Positions 19,274-28,660 of a DNA stretch of 64,000 nucleotides are shown piece by piece. This DNA comes from Burkholderia sp. OK233. Lineage in GTDB: Bacteria > Pseudomonadota > Gammaproteobacteria > Burkholderiales > Burkholderiaceae. Under the pieces are notes generated by a model. It was given only the letters and a program-made list of their open reading frames with translations, had not been told where the DNA came from and ran no database searches. Numbering within the stretch: the stretch's first letter is position 1; the number at the start of each line of letters is the position of its first letter. The position numbers and the translations under genes are program-made. The stretch is taken from assembly GCF_900230185.1 (NCBI RefSeq), contig NZ_OCSR01000001.1, positions 4,154,001 to 4,218,000 of the forward strand, read 5' to 3'.

Positions 19274-20005
19274 TTTTTTTGCCTGCGGCGGCGCTTGTCG
19301 TCGGTGTTCTTGTGGCGTTGGCCTTTCCTTGAATTGTTAGTGGTCTATTAGCGTTGCCCCTGTGCGGGGCGGCACCTACTTTTCTTTGCCACCGGCTGCA
19401 AAGAAAAGTAGGCAAAGGAAAGCAGCTCAAACCGCTCATGCTAAGTGGGCACCGTTGTCTGGTCAGGGTAGTGGTGCATCTGGAATCTGTGTTCGTGCGC
19501 CTGCATAGGCTTGTGACAAGGGCGTCATACTTCCGGCGTCGCTGCGCGCGCCGAAGAGCAGTTCAAAAACCGATCGCTACGTTTTGACGCTCACGCCTCG
19601 CCACCGGGCCGTGGCTCGTCCTTGTGCCGCCGCCGCCGCAACCGCAACCGTGACCGCGATTGCGGGGCACCGACATGTCATTTGAAGTGAGGGGTTCCCG
19701 GGTGAATGCAGGAGCGCCTCGCCGAGGCGAAGCCGACGGCTCTCACAGACCTCAACCGAAGCCCGTGGTTTCCCATGCAGACCCGTCCGCGACGCACGCA
19801 GTGCGGAGTGGGAGCTGATGAGTCCCTTGTCACTAACACAGCCGGCAAAGAGAAGTAGGTGCCGCCCCGCACAGGGGCAACGCTAATAGACCACTAACAA
19901 TGCAAGGAAAGGCACCAAAGCCAGAGCAAGGAAAGGCACCAAAGCCAGAACAAGGGAAAGTACCAAAGCCTTAAGAGCACGGACAAACAAGACGCGCCGC
20001 AGGCC
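19274..20005. repeat. Dispersed inverted-arm repeat, copy B (uninterrupted)
   Basis: The only copy without an insertion sequence, about 730 bp. The inverted 70-bp arm cores are 19320-19389 and 19845-19914. The left arm continues into a local hairpin (CCTACTTTTCTTTGC pairing with GCAAAGAAAAGTAGG, about 19377-19412). An internal block shared with copy C follows, including GCTCAAACCGCTCATGCTAA near 19428 and GTGGTGCATCTGGAATCTG near 19471. The right internal block (CTCAACCGAAGCCCGTGG, CGACGCACGCAGTGCGGAG) is also shared with copy C. The right flank has a short tandem duplication of about 24 bp near 19902-19960. No open frame in it looks like a real protein. The stretch from 20006 to 20267 holds only the upstream region of hisQ. 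Confidence 0.85.
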
Positions 20006-20267
20006 CCAATCTATATCGAAAAAGCGACCCAAAACTTGCTAAATCGCGGCAGCGCTGACCGCGAGTCACGCACCTTACAAACCCATATCCCCCGCAAAAC
20101 CAAGCCCTGCCAGCACCAAGCCGTGGCAAACGGTCAATTGCTGCACCGCAGCACCTCCTGACCACCTCTTTGAGAAATTAATTTTCGCTTGCGAGACTCC
20201 GCGCCATACCGGATGAGTCGGGCAGCCATAACCCGACCCCATCCATGACATCCTCAATAAAACCTGG

Positions 20268-20969
20268 ATGGAGACACGCGTGTTCCTTTACGGCTTTGGT
20301 CCGGTGTTGCTGGCCGGCACGATCCAGACGATCGAGCTGTCCGTCCTGTCGCTGGCAGCCTCCGTGCTGCTCGGCCTCGCGGGCGCGGCGGCGAAACTCT
20401 CCTTCAACCGCCCGCTCAGGGCGATCGCAACCGGCTATACGACGTTGATCCGCTCGGTGCCCGACCTCGTGCTGATGCTGCTGTTGTTCTACAGCATCCA
20501 GATCGCAGTCAACAATCTCACCGACGCGCTCAATCTGCCGCAGTTCGATATCGATCCGTTCGTGGCCGGCGTGCTGACGCTCGGCTTCATCTACGGCGCG
20601 TATTTCACTGAAACCTTCCGCGGCGCGTTTCTCGCGGTGCCGCGTGGCCAGCTCGAAGCGGGCAGTGCGTATGGCATGAGCAGCGCACGGGTGTTCACGC
20701 GCATCCTGTTCCCGCAGATGATGCGCTTCGCGCTGCCGGGCATCGGCAACAACTGGCAGGTGCTGGTCAAGGCCACGGCGCTGGTGTCGATCATCGGTCT
20801 CGCCGATGTCGTCAAAGCCGCCCAGGACGCCGGCAAGAGCACCTTCAACATGTTTTTCTTCATTCTGGTCGCCGCGCTGATCTATCTGGCGATCACCACC
20901 GCGTCGAACCTCGTGCTGATCTGGCTGGAAAAGCGCTATTCGATCGGCGTGCGCCACGCGGAGCTCTAA
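20268..20969 (+). CDS. hisQ: Arginine/ornithine/histidine ABC transporter permease HisQ/AotQ
   Basis: A 233-residue inner-membrane permease of the polar amino acid family with about five membrane helices. The N-terminal helix GTIQTIELSVLSLAASVLL is near residue 20. The ATPase-coupling EAA loop is visible as EAGSAYGMSSARVFTRILFP near residue 130. The first of the paired permease genes, it is followed 4 bases later by hisM. With hisM, hisP and the ArgR-type regulator it reproduces the aotQM(O)P-argR arrangement of Pseudomonas, which points to arginine or ornithine uptake feeding the AST genes downstream. The start could also be the GTG at 20280. Confidence 0.88.
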   Translation: METRVFLYGFGPVLLAGTIQTIELSVLSLAASVLLGLAGAAAKLSFNRPLRAIATGYTTLIRSVPDLVLMLLLFYSIQIAVNNLTDALNLPQFDIDPFVAGVLTLGFIYGAYFTETFRGAFLAVPRGQLEAGSAYGMSSARVFTRILFPQMMRFALPGIGNNWQVLVKATALVSIIGLADVVKAAQDAGKSTFNMFFFILVAALIYLAITTASNLVLIWLEKRYSIGVRHAEL

Positions 20970-20973
20970 GACC

Positions 20974-21687
20974 ATGATCGACATTCTCAATCAATTCTGG
21001 CGCGCGTTCCTGTACTGGGACGGTCAGCGCATGTCCGGTCTGGCGGTCACGCTGTGGCTGCTGGTAGCCTCGATCGGGATCGGCTTTTTCGCGTCGATTC
21101 CGCTCGCGGTGGCGCGCGTATCGAAGAAGCGCTGGCTGTCGACGCCGGTGCGTCTCTACACTTACGTGTTTCGCGGTACGCCGTTGTACGTGCAACTGCT
21201 GCTGATCTACACCGGCATGTACAGCCTCGAATTCGTGCGCTCGCATCAGTTGCTCGACGCGTTTTTCCGCAGCGGCTTCCACTGCGCGATTCTCGCCTTC
21301 GCACTGAACACCTGCGCGTACACCACCGAGATTTTCGCCGGCGCGATCCGTTCGACTTCGCACGGCGAAGTGGAAGCGGCCCGCGCTTACGGGATGAGCT
21401 GGTTCACGATGTACCGTCGCATTGTGATACCGTCCGCGCTGCGCCGGGCGCTGCCGTTGTACAGTAACGAAGTGATCCTGATGCTGCACGCCACCACGGT
21501 CGCGTTTACCGCCACGGTGCCGGACATCCTGAAGGTGGCGCGCGATGCGAATTCCGCCACCTATCAGTCGTTCGATGCGTTCGGCCTCGCGGCGCTGATT
21601 TATCTGGCAGTGTCGTTCGCGTTGGTGGCCTTGTTCCGCCGCGCGGAGCGTCACTGGCTGGGTTACCTGGCGGTGCGCACGCACTGA
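20974..21687 (+). CDS. hisM: Arginine/ornithine/histidine ABC transporter permease HisM/AotM
   Basis: A 237-residue inner-membrane permease that pairs with the product of the preceding gene. It has a typical polar amino acid permease pattern: SGLAVTLWLLVASIGIGFF near residue 20, the FRGTPLYVQLLLIYTG segment near residue 67, and the EAA loop VEAARAYGMSWFTMYRRI near residue 130. It starts 4 bases after hisQ, so the two genes are in one operon. An 80-base gap separates it from hisP. Confidence 0.9.
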   Translation: MIDILNQFWRAFLYWDGQRMSGLAVTLWLLVASIGIGFFASIPLAVARVSKKRWLSTPVRLYTYVFRGTPLYVQLLLIYTGMYSLEFVRSHQLLDAFFRSGFHCAILAFALNTCAYTTEIFAGAIRSTSHGEVEAARAYGMSWFTMYRRIVIPSALRRALPLYSNEVILMLHATTVAFTATVPDILKVARDANSATYQSFDAFGLAALIYLAVSFALVALFRRAERHWLGYLAVRTH

Positions 21688-21766
21688 GCAGGCATGTTTC
21701 GATTGAGCGGCGCGGCGGGTTCGCGCCGTCACGTAGATTGATCCGTATTTTCAAAGGGAGAGCATC

Positions 21767-22558
21767 TTGCTCCACACGACTCAAACCGAAGCTTGCAAGC
21801 TCGCCGTCCAGGACATCCACAAGCGCTACGGCGACAACGAAGTGCTCAAAGGCGTGTCGCTGAACGCGAACAAGGGTGACGTGATCAGCATCATCGGCGC
21901 GAGCGGATCGGGCAAGAGCACCTTCCTGCGCTGCATCAATTTTCTCGAGCGGCCGAACGCGGGGCAGATCGTCGTCGACGGCGAAATGGTCAAAACTAAA
22001 GCCGACCGCGCCGGCAATCTGGAAGTGGCCGATCACAAGCAGCTGCAACGCATCCGCACGAAACTTGCGATGGTGTTCCAGCACTTCAACTTGTGGGCGC
22101 ACATGAACGTGATCGAGAACATCGTCGAAGCACCGATTCATGTGCTCGGCATGTCGCGTCGCGAAGCCGAAGAACGGGCGCGCGAGTATCTCGAGAAGGT
22201 CGGCCTCGCGCCGCGTCTGGAGAAGCAGTATCCGTCGCATCTGTCGGGTGGTCAGCAGCAACGGGTCGCTATTGCGCGTGCGCTGGCGATGAACCCCGAC
22301 GTGATGCTGTTCGACGAACCCACTTCCGCGCTCGACCCCGAACTGGTCGGCGAAGTGCTGAAGGTGATGCAGAAGCTCGCCGAAGAAGGCCGCACGATGA
22401 TCGTCGTGACGCACGAAATGGGCTTCGCGCGCAACGTGTCGAACCACGTGATGTTCCTGCACCAGGGCCGCACCGAAGAAGAGGGCCTGCCCGCCGAAGT
22501 GCTGACCACGCCGCGCAGCGAACGGCTCAAGCAGTTCCTGTCCGGCAGCCTGAAGTAA
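21767..22558 (+). CDS. hisP: Arginine/ornithine/histidine ABC transporter ATPase HisP/AotP
   Basis: A 263-residue ATPase of the polar amino acid ABC family. Walker A is GASGSGKST near residue 44, the Q-loop is in MVFQHFNLWAHMNV near residue 103, the signature is LSGGQQQRVAIARAL near residue 158, Walker B is VMLFDEPTSALDPE near residue 180, and the switch His is in VVTHEMGFA near residue 214. The start is a TTG at 21767, supported by AAGGGAG about six bases upstream. It energises the HisQ-HisM permease, and the cognate binding protein is probably the one encoded at 31314-32123. Confidence 0.92.
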   Translation: MLHTTQTEACKLAVQDIHKRYGDNEVLKGVSLNANKGDVISIIGASGSGKSTFLRCINFLERPNAGQIVVDGEMVKTKADRAGNLEVADHKQLQRIRTKLAMVFQHFNLWAHMNVIENIVEAPIHVLGMSRREAEERAREYLEKVGLAPRLEKQYPSHLSGGQQQRVAIARALAMNPDVMLFDEPTSALDPELVGEVLKVMQKLAEEGRTMIVVTHEMGFARNVSNHVMFLHQGRTEEEGLPAEVLTTPRSERLKQFLSGSLK

Positions 22559-22595
22559 CGCGCGGCTCGCGCTTTTCGCGTTTTACCGACAAGTG

Positions 22596-23645
22596 ATGGC
22601 TCGCACGTCCAACCCGGCTCGCACTACGCAGGTCGCCATCGTCGCCCTGCCGCCGGTGTCGATGTCGGGCGTCGGGCCGATCGTCGACGCGCTCAATCTG
22701 GCCAACGAAATCGATGGCCGGGCGCTGTACCGTGTGCAGGTGTGTTCGTGGGACGGCCGCGCGGTGCCTTTGTCGGGCGGCGCGCAATGGCCGGCCGATG
22801 CCGCCTTCGGCGATGCGATTTCGTGCGACTGGCTGATCATTGTCAGCGAACGGTTCCAGCAATTCGCCGACTATCGGCTGTTTCTGGCAAGTTTGTCGCG
22901 CGTCGGGCAGCGCACGCCGCTCGTCACCGGCATTCATCACGGCGTCTGGTGGCTGGCGATGGCGGGGCAATTGTCCGGCTATCGTGTGAGCGTCAACTGG
23001 GAAACCTATCAGCAGTTCTCCGAGCAGTTCGAACGCTCGATCGTTACCCAACAGATTTTCGAAATCGACCGTGATCGCGCAACCTGCGCGGGAGGTCAGG
23101 CGACCGTCGACTTCATGCTGGCGATGATCGGCCGCGATCACGGGCCCGAATTGGCGGACCGGATTGCCGATACGCTCGGCGTCGGCGTATTGCGCGCGGG
23201 CGAAGAACGTCAGCGCATTCCGTACGTGACCGCGCCGGGCGAGCGCCATCCGCGTCTGAACGATGCGCTCATGCTGATGGAAGCGAATATCGAAGACCCG
23301 TTGACCACCGATGATATCGCCGGTCTCGTCGGCGTCTCGCGGCGTCAGTTGGAACGCCTGTTTCGTCAGTATCTCGGCTCGATGCCATCCAAATACTATC
23401 TGGGGCTGCGGCTTTCGAAAGCGCGCACGCAATTACAGCGCACCAGCAAATCGGTGGTGCAGATTAGCCTTGCTTGCGGGTTTTCGTCGGCGGCGCACTT
23501 TTCGAATGCTTACCGCGAACGCTTTGGTGTCACACCACGCGAGGATCGTCGTAACTGGATCGACAAGCAGACCGGTGCGACCGGCGCCGCGGCCAGTGAG
23601 CCGCGGCCGGCCGCGTTGATCGAACGGCCCGACCAGGCGGAATAA
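22596..23645 (+). CDS. argR: AraC family regulator, ArgR type (GlxA-like)
   Basis: A 349-residue regulator with an N-terminal DJ-1/PfpI-like domain (about residues 10-195, VAIVALPPVSMSGVGPIVDA at its start) and a C-terminal AraC double helix-turn-helix (about residues 225-325, with DDIAGLVGVSRRQLERLF and SLACGFSSAAHFSNAYRERF). This architecture and location, between hisQMP and the AST genes, match the Pseudomonas arginine-responsive activator ArgR, which is unrelated to the E. coli ArgR. It likely activates the transporter and catabolic operon in response to arginine. The GTG three bases upstream of the ATG could also serve as the start. Confidence 0.85.
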   Translation: MARTSNPARTTQVAIVALPPVSMSGVGPIVDALNLANEIDGRALYRVQVCSWDGRAVPLSGGAQWPADAAFGDAISCDWLIIVSERFQQFADYRLFLASLSRVGQRTPLVTGIHHGVWWLAMAGQLSGYRVSVNWETYQQFSEQFERSIVTQQIFEIDRDRATCAGGQATVDFMLAMIGRDHGPELADRIADTLGVGVLRAGEERQRIPYVTAPGERHPRLNDALMLMEANIEDPLTTDDIAGLVGVSRRQLERLFRQYLGSMPSKYYLGLRLSKARTQLQRTSKSVVQISLACGFSSAAHFSNAYRERFGVTPREDRRNWIDKQTGATGAAASEPRPAALIERPDQAE

Positions 23646-23801
23646 CCAGGCGGAATAAGCGGCCGGAAAGCGCGCAGTCTGCGAACTGCACGCGACATAT
23701 CCGCCCGGAAGCTCATAGAAAGCGTCGCGTATGCGCAAGACGGATCGCGTGCGGTTTCCTACACTACGTGTATTACCTCTCACCTGTAACGAGGATTCGC
23801 C

Positions 23802-25037
23802 ATGAACGACCTGACTGTGACACGCCAGACCTTCGACGAAGTGATGGTGCCGGTGTTTTCGCCCGCCGCCTTCGTGCCGGATCGTGGTCTCGGCTCACGC
23901 GTCTGGGATACGCAAGGCCGCGACTATATCGACTTCGCCGGCGGTATCGCCGTCACCGCGCTCGGTCATGCCCATCCTGAACTGCTGAAAGTCCTGCACG
24001 ACCAGGGCGGCAAGCTGTGGCACATCGGTAACGGCTACACCAACGAACCGGTGCTGCGCCTCGCCAAACGTCTCGAAGACCTGACCTTCGCCGACCGCGC
24101 GTTCTTCGCCAACTCGGGCGCGGAAGCGAACGAAGCCGCGCTGAAGCTGGCACGCCGCGTCGCGTTCGAGCGCCATGGCGCCGATAAGGTCGAAATCATC
24201 TCGTTCACGCAGTCGTTCCATGGCCGCACGTTCTTCACAGTGAGCGTCGGTGGCCAGCCGAAGTATTCGGAAGGCTTCGGCCCGGTGCCGGCCGGCATCA
24301 TCCATCTGCCGTACAACGATATCGAAGCCGCAAAGAAAGCGATCGGCGCGAAGACTTGCGCGGTGATCGTCGAGCCGATCCAGGGCGAGGGCGGCGTGAT
24401 CCCGGCCGATCCGGCGTTCCTGAAGGCGCTGCGCGAAGCCTGCGATGAGCACGGCGCACTGCTGATTTTTGACGAGGTACAAACGGGTGTGGGCCGCAGC
24501 GGCTATTTCTACGCATATCAGGACACCGGCGTGACGCCGGACATCCTGACCACCGCGAAGGCGCTCGGCAACGGTTTCCCGATCGGCGCGATGCTGACCA
24601 CCAACGAACTGGCCGCGCACTTCAAGGTCGGCGTGCATGGCACGACCTACGGCGGCAATCCGCTCGGCTCAGCAATCGCCGAAAAGGTGGTCGAGCTGGT
24701 CAGCGATCCGAAGCTGCTCGAAGGCGTGCGTACGCGCAGCGAAGCATTGAAGGGCCAACTCGCGAAGCTCAACGAACGCTTTGGCCTGTTCAAGGAAGTG
24801 CGTGGCAAGGGTCTGTTGATCGGTGCTGAATTGACCGATGCGTTCAAGGGCCGCGCAAAAGATTTCGTCACGGCTGCGGGTCAGCACGGCGTGATCATGC
24901 TGATGGCAGGTCCGGACGTGCTGCGTTTCGTGCCGTCGCTGATCATGCCGCTCGACGATATGTATGAAGGCTTCGCGCGTCTCGCGAAGGCGATCGAAGA
25001 GATCGTCGGCGCAAAGACCGAAGCGGCGTCGAAGTGA
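23802..25037 (+). CDS. astC: Succinylornithine transaminase (AstC/AruC)
   Basis: A PLP-dependent class III aminotransferase of 411 residues. It converts N2-succinylornithine and 2-oxoglutarate to N2-succinylglutamate semialdehyde and glutamate, step 3 of the AST pathway, and often also serves as acetylornithine aminotransferase. The PLP region appears as FANSGAEANEAALKLA near residue 104, EPIQGEGGV near residue 190, DEVQTGVGRSGYF near residue 224, and the Schiff-base lysine in TTAKALGNG near residue 252. An AACGAGGA ribosome binding site precedes the ATG. It is the first gene of the six-gene catabolic run. Confidence 0.92.
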   Translation: MNDLTVTRQTFDEVMVPVFSPAAFVPDRGLGSRVWDTQGRDYIDFAGGIAVTALGHAHPELLKVLHDQGGKLWHIGNGYTNEPVLRLAKRLEDLTFADRAFFANSGAEANEAALKLARRVAFERHGADKVEIISFTQSFHGRTFFTVSVGGQPKYSEGFGPVPAGIIHLPYNDIEAAKKAIGAKTCAVIVEPIQGEGGVIPADPAFLKALREACDEHGALLIFDEVQTGVGRSGYFYAYQDTGVTPDILTTAKALGNGFPIGAMLTTNELAAHFKVGVHGTTYGGNPLGSAIAEKVVELVSDPKLLEGVRTRSEALKGQLAKLNERFGLFKEVRGKGLLIGAELTDAFKGRAKDFVTAAGQHGVIMLMAGPDVLRFVPSLIMPLDDMYEGFARLAKAIEEIVGAKTEAASK

Positions 25038-25089
25038 ACCGCGCCACCGCGCTGAAGCGCTGAATCATGCGTCACATTCAACAGGAACG

Positions 25090-26151
25090 ATGATGCTCTT
25101 CGTACGCCCCGGCCGCCTCGCCGATCTCGATGCGCTCGAACATATGGCGCGCACCGCGCAACCGGTGCTGCATTCGCTGCCGCACGACCGGAGCGCGCTC
25201 GAAGCGCGCGTCGCGTTGTCGGAAGACTCGTTTCGCGCGGATGTCGATTTTCCGGGCGAGGAGTTCTATCTGTTCGTGCTCGAGGATGCGGAGAGCGGCA
25301 AGCTGATGGGCACGGCGAGCATCGTCGCCGCAGCCGGTTATTCGGACCCGTTCTACTCGTTTCGCAATGACGCGCTGATTCATGCATCGCGTGAATTGCA
25401 CGTGAACCGCAAGATTCACGCGCTGACCATGTCGCATGAATTGACGGGCAAGAGCCGGCTGGCGGGCTTCTACATCGACCCGTCGCTGCGTGGCGATGCG
25501 GCCGCGCATCTGATGTCGCGAGCGCGCATGATGTATGTCGCCGCCAATCGCAAGCGCTTCACGCCGGAAGTGTTTTCGCTGCTGCTCGGCGTCACCGACG
25601 ACTCAGGCGTGTCGCCGTTCTGGGAAGCAGTGGGGCGCAAGTTCTTCGGTCGCAATTTCGCCGACATCGAAATCGAATCAGGTGGTCGCAGCCGCACCTT
25701 TATCGCCGAAGTGATGCCGACCTATCCGATCTATGTGCCCTTGCTGCCGGAAGCGGCGCAGCGGGTGCTCGGCGAGCCGGATTCGAAAGCGCTGCTCGCG
25801 TATGACATTCACCTCGAAGAAGGCTTCGAGACGGACCGCTTTATCGACATTTTCGACGCAGGCCCGGTGTTGACCGCGCAGGTGGATCGCAGCGCCTGCG
25901 TGACGCGTAATGAAACACGTGTGGTGCGCGAAGCCGGCGCGCCTGCCGAGGGCTCGACGTATCTGATCGCGCATAACGGAGCGGACGGTGAGTTCCGCTG
26001 TGTGCTCGATACATTGTCGGGCGATAAGGCAACCGGCGCGTCGTTGTCGCATACGGCGCGCGCCGCGCTCGGCGTGCAGGAGGGCGACGCGGTACGCTGC
26101 GTGCCGCTGCATCAGCCGCATCAGGAAGAATTGACGGGAGACGCACGATGA
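25090..26151 (+). CDS. aruF: Arginine N-succinyltransferase, alpha subunit (AruF)
   Basis: A 353-residue subunit of arginine/ornithine succinyltransferase, which transfers succinate from succinyl-CoA to the alpha-amino group of arginine, the first AST step. The ATG at 25090 gives MMLFVRPGRLADLDALE. The frame is open from 24964 but that part overlaps astC in another frame. Family marks are ELTGKSRLAGFYIDPSLRG near residue 118, GDDSG-type core sequence around residue 170, FIAEVMPTYPIYVPLLPE near residue 200, and FIDIFDAGPVLTAQ near residue 250. The stop overlaps the ATG of the beta subunit (ATGA at 26148). A separate alpha and beta gene pair is the Pseudomonas-type arrangement, whereas E. coli has a single AstA. 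Confidence 0.92.
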   Translation: MMLFVRPGRLADLDALEHMARTAQPVLHSLPHDRSALEARVALSEDSFRADVDFPGEEFYLFVLEDAESGKLMGTASIVAAAGYSDPFYSFRNDALIHASRELHVNRKIHALTMSHELTGKSRLAGFYIDPSLRGDAAAHLMSRARMMYVAANRKRFTPEVFSLLLGVTDDSGVSPFWEAVGRKFFGRNFADIEIESGGRSRTFIAEVMPTYPIYVPLLPEAAQRVLGEPDSKALLAYDIHLEEGFETDRFIDIFDAGPVLTAQVDRSACVTRNETRVVREAGAPAEGSTYLIAHNGADGEFRCVLDTLSGDKATGASLSHTARAALGVQEGDAVRCVPLHQPHQEELTGDAR

Positions 26152-27185
26152 TCGTCGTTCGTGTTGTGCAACGAGGCGATGTGGACGCGCTCATGCGGCT
26201 CGCGCAGGAGACCGGTCCCGGTCTCACCACTTTCAAGCCGGATCGCGATGCTCTGGCGGCGCGCGTTGAGCGTGCCCGCCGCACGATGGAAGACAAGGCC
26301 GAGCCGCACGAAGCCGGTTACTTCTTCGTGATGGAAGACACCGACACCGGCGACGTGGCCGGCGTATGCGGCATCGAAACTTCAGTCGGTCTGCAGCAAC
26401 CGTTCTACAACTATCGCGTGAGCACGGTCGTGCACGCGAGCCAGGACCTCGGTATCTGGACGCGCATGCGCGCGCTGAACATTTCGCACGACCTGACGGG
26501 TTACGCCGAAGTGTGTTCGCTGTTCCTGAGCCCCCGTTACCGCACGAGCGGCGTCGGCGGTTTGCTGTCGCGTTCGCGCTTCATGTTTCTCGCGCAGTTT
26601 CGCGAGCGCTTTCCGCAGCGTTTGTGCGCGGAATTGCGCGGCCATTTCGATGCGGAAGGCACCTCGCCGTTCTGGCGTGCGGTCGGCTCGCATTTCTACC
26701 AGATCGATTTCAATGCGGCGGACTATCTGAGTTCGCACGGCCGCAAGGCGTTTCTCGCCGAGCTGATGCCGCGTTATCCGGTGTATGTTGAACTGCTGCC
26801 GGAAGAGGCGCAGGAATGCGTCGGCCTCACGCATAACGATACGATTCCGGCGCGCCGCATGCTCGAATCGGAAGGGCTGCGCTACGAGAATCACGTCGAT
26901 ATCTTCGATGCGGGCCCGGTGCTCGAATGCCATATCGCCGACTTGCGCACGGTGCGCGAAAGCGTGGTGGTGCCGGTCGAGATCGCCGACGTGCCGGCGG
27001 GCGCGCCGCAGGATGCACCGCGTTCGATGATATCGAATACGTCGCTCGGCGATTTTCGCGTGGGCGTGGCAGCCGGCGTGCCGCGAGACGGCGTGTTCCG
27101 CATGAGTGCCGCCGAGGCGGCCGCGCTCGACGTCAAGGCAGGCGACCCGGTTCGGGTGCTGCCGCTGAAACACAAACAAGGATGA
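26148..27185 (+). CDS. astA: Arginine N-succinyltransferase, beta subunit (AruG/AstA)
   Basis: A 345-residue paralogue of the preceding subunit and its partner in succinylating arginine. The N-terminus is MIVVRVVQRGDVDALMRLA. The characteristic ISHDLTGYAEVCSLFLSP segment is near residue 115, LAELMPRYPVYVELLPEEA near residue 205, and HVDIFDAGPVLE near residue 250. The two subunits align across their length, consistent with an old tandem duplication. The gene overlaps aruF by 4 bases, and its stop overlaps the region where astD begins (ATGATCATG from 27182). Confidence 0.92.
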   Translation: MIVVRVVQRGDVDALMRLAQETGPGLTTFKPDRDALAARVERARRTMEDKAEPHEAGYFFVMEDTDTGDVAGVCGIETSVGLQQPFYNYRVSTVVHASQDLGIWTRMRALNISHDLTGYAEVCSLFLSPRYRTSGVGGLLSRSRFMFLAQFRERFPQRLCAELRGHFDAEGTSPFWRAVGSHFYQIDFNAADYLSSHGRKAFLAELMPRYPVYVELLPEEAQECVGLTHNDTIPARRMLESEGLRYENHVDIFDAGPVLECHIADLRTVRESVVVPVEIADVPAGAPQDAPRSMISNTSLGDFRVGVAAGVPRDGVFRMSAAEAAALDVKAGDPVRVLPLKHKQG

Positions 27186-27187
27186 TC

Positions 27188-28651
27188 ATGAGCGAGCTTT
27201 TCATCGACGGCGAATGGGCCGCCGGCACAGGACCCGCATTCGCGTCGCGCAACCCGGGTACGGGCGCGACGGTTTGGGAAGGCAACAGCGCGTCGCCGGA
27301 CGACGTCGATCGTGCAGTGCGCGGCGCACGCCGTGCATTCGCGGCATGGTCGGCGCTAAGCCTTGACGAGCGTTGCGGCGTGGTGCGCCGCTTCGCCGCA
27401 CTCGTGACGGAACGCAAGGAAGCACTCGCCGAAGCGATCGGCCGGGAGACCGGCAAACCGCTATGGGAAGCGCGCACTGAAGCGGCGTCGATGGCGGCGA
27501 AGGTCGAGATTTCGATTCAGGCCTATAACGAGCGCACCGGCGAAAAGCGTTCGCCGATGGCCGACGGCACTGCCGTGCTTCGGCATCGTCCGCATGGTGT
27601 GGTTGCCGTGTTCGGACCGTATAACTTCCCGGGGCATTTGCCGAACGGGCATATCGTGCCGGCGCTGATCGCGGGTAACGCGGTGGTGTTCAAGCCGTCG
27701 GAACTTGCGCCAGGCGTGGCAGCGCTTACTGTACAGATCTGGCGCGATGCGGGCTTGCCCGCTGGCGTGATGAACCTCGTGCAAGGCGAGAAAGAGACGG
27801 GCATTGCACTCGCCAACCATCGGCAGATCGACGGCTTGTTCTTCACGGGTAGTTCGGATACCGGAACATTGCTGCACAAGCAATTCGGCGGTCGGCCGGA
27901 GATCGTGCTGGCCCTGGAGATGGGCGGCAACAATCCGCTCGTGATCGGACCGGTGGCGGATGTCGACGCCGCTGTGCATCACACGATTCAATCGGCGTTT
28001 CTGTCGGCGGGGCAGCGTTGCACGTGTGCGCGCCGTATCTTCGTACCGAACGATGCATTCGGTGACCGCTTTGTAGAACGCCTGACCGAAGTGACTTCGC
28101 GCATCAGCGTCGGCGAATACAACGCCGATCCGCAACCGTTCATGGGCGCGGTGATTTCCGCGCGTGCGGCTTCGCGTCTGGTCGCGGCGCAAGAGCGCCT
28201 GCTTGCGGACGGCGCGAAAGCACTGCTGAAGATGGAGCAGCGCGATCCGAAACTCGGCTTCGTCACGCCCGCGATTCTCGACGTGACCGCCGTGAAGGAC
28301 CTGCCGGACGAAGAACATTTCGGACCGCTGGCACAGATCATTCGCTACGGCAAGTTCGACGAAGCGCTCGAGAAAGCCAACGACACGGAGTTCGGCCTCT
28401 CCGCCGGCCTGCTCGCCGACGACGAAGCACTGTGGACGCATTTCCAGCGCACCATTCACGCGGGCATCGTCAACTGGAACCGGCCGACTAACGGTGCATC
28501 GTCGGGCGCGCCATTCGGTGGTCCGGGACGTTCGGGCAACCATCGGCCGAGCGCGTTCTATGCTGCCGACTACTGCGCGTATCCGATGGCGTCCGTCGAA
28601 AGCGCGCAACTGCAAATGCCCGCGAGCGTTTCGCCGGGCCTTCAATTCTAA
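27188..28651 (+). CDS. astD: Succinylglutamate-semialdehyde dehydrogenase AstD
   Basis: An NAD-dependent aldehyde dehydrogenase of 487 residues that oxidises N-succinylglutamate 5-semialdehyde to N-succinylglutamate, AST step 4. The ATG at 27188 gives MSELFIDGEWAAGTG. An alternative ATG at 27182 overlaps the preceding stop. The coenzyme region VFGPYNFPGHLPNGH is near residue 143, the general-base glutamate in LALEMGGNNP near residue 243, and the catalytic cysteine in SAGQRCTCARR near residue 277. The length fits AstD (about 490). The open frame back to 26927 is a shadow of the beta-subunit gene. Confidence 0.93.
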   Translation: MSELFIDGEWAAGTGPAFASRNPGTGATVWEGNSASPDDVDRAVRGARRAFAAWSALSLDERCGVVRRFAALVTERKEALAEAIGRETGKPLWEARTEAASMAAKVEISIQAYNERTGEKRSPMADGTAVLRHRPHGVVAVFGPYNFPGHLPNGHIVPALIAGNAVVFKPSELAPGVAALTVQIWRDAGLPAGVMNLVQGEKETGIALANHRQIDGLFFTGSSDTGTLLHKQFGGRPEIVLALEMGGNNPLVIGPVADVDAAVHHTIQSAFLSAGQRCTCARRIFVPNDAFGDRFVERLTEVTSRISVGEYNADPQPFMGAVISARAASRLVAAQERLLADGAKALLKMEQRDPKLGFVTPAILDVTAVKDLPDEEHFGPLAQIIRYGKFDEALEKANDTEFGLSAGLLADDEALWTHFQRTIHAGIVNWNRPTNGASSGAPFGGPGRSGNHRPSAFYAADYCAYPMASVESAQLQMPASVSPGLQF

Positions 28652-28660
28652 GGATCGACG

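Noticed and set aside
18540..19439. A 299-residue minus-strand open frame across the patatin gene and repeat copy B
   Set aside because: It joins translated repeat arm to an antisense shadow.
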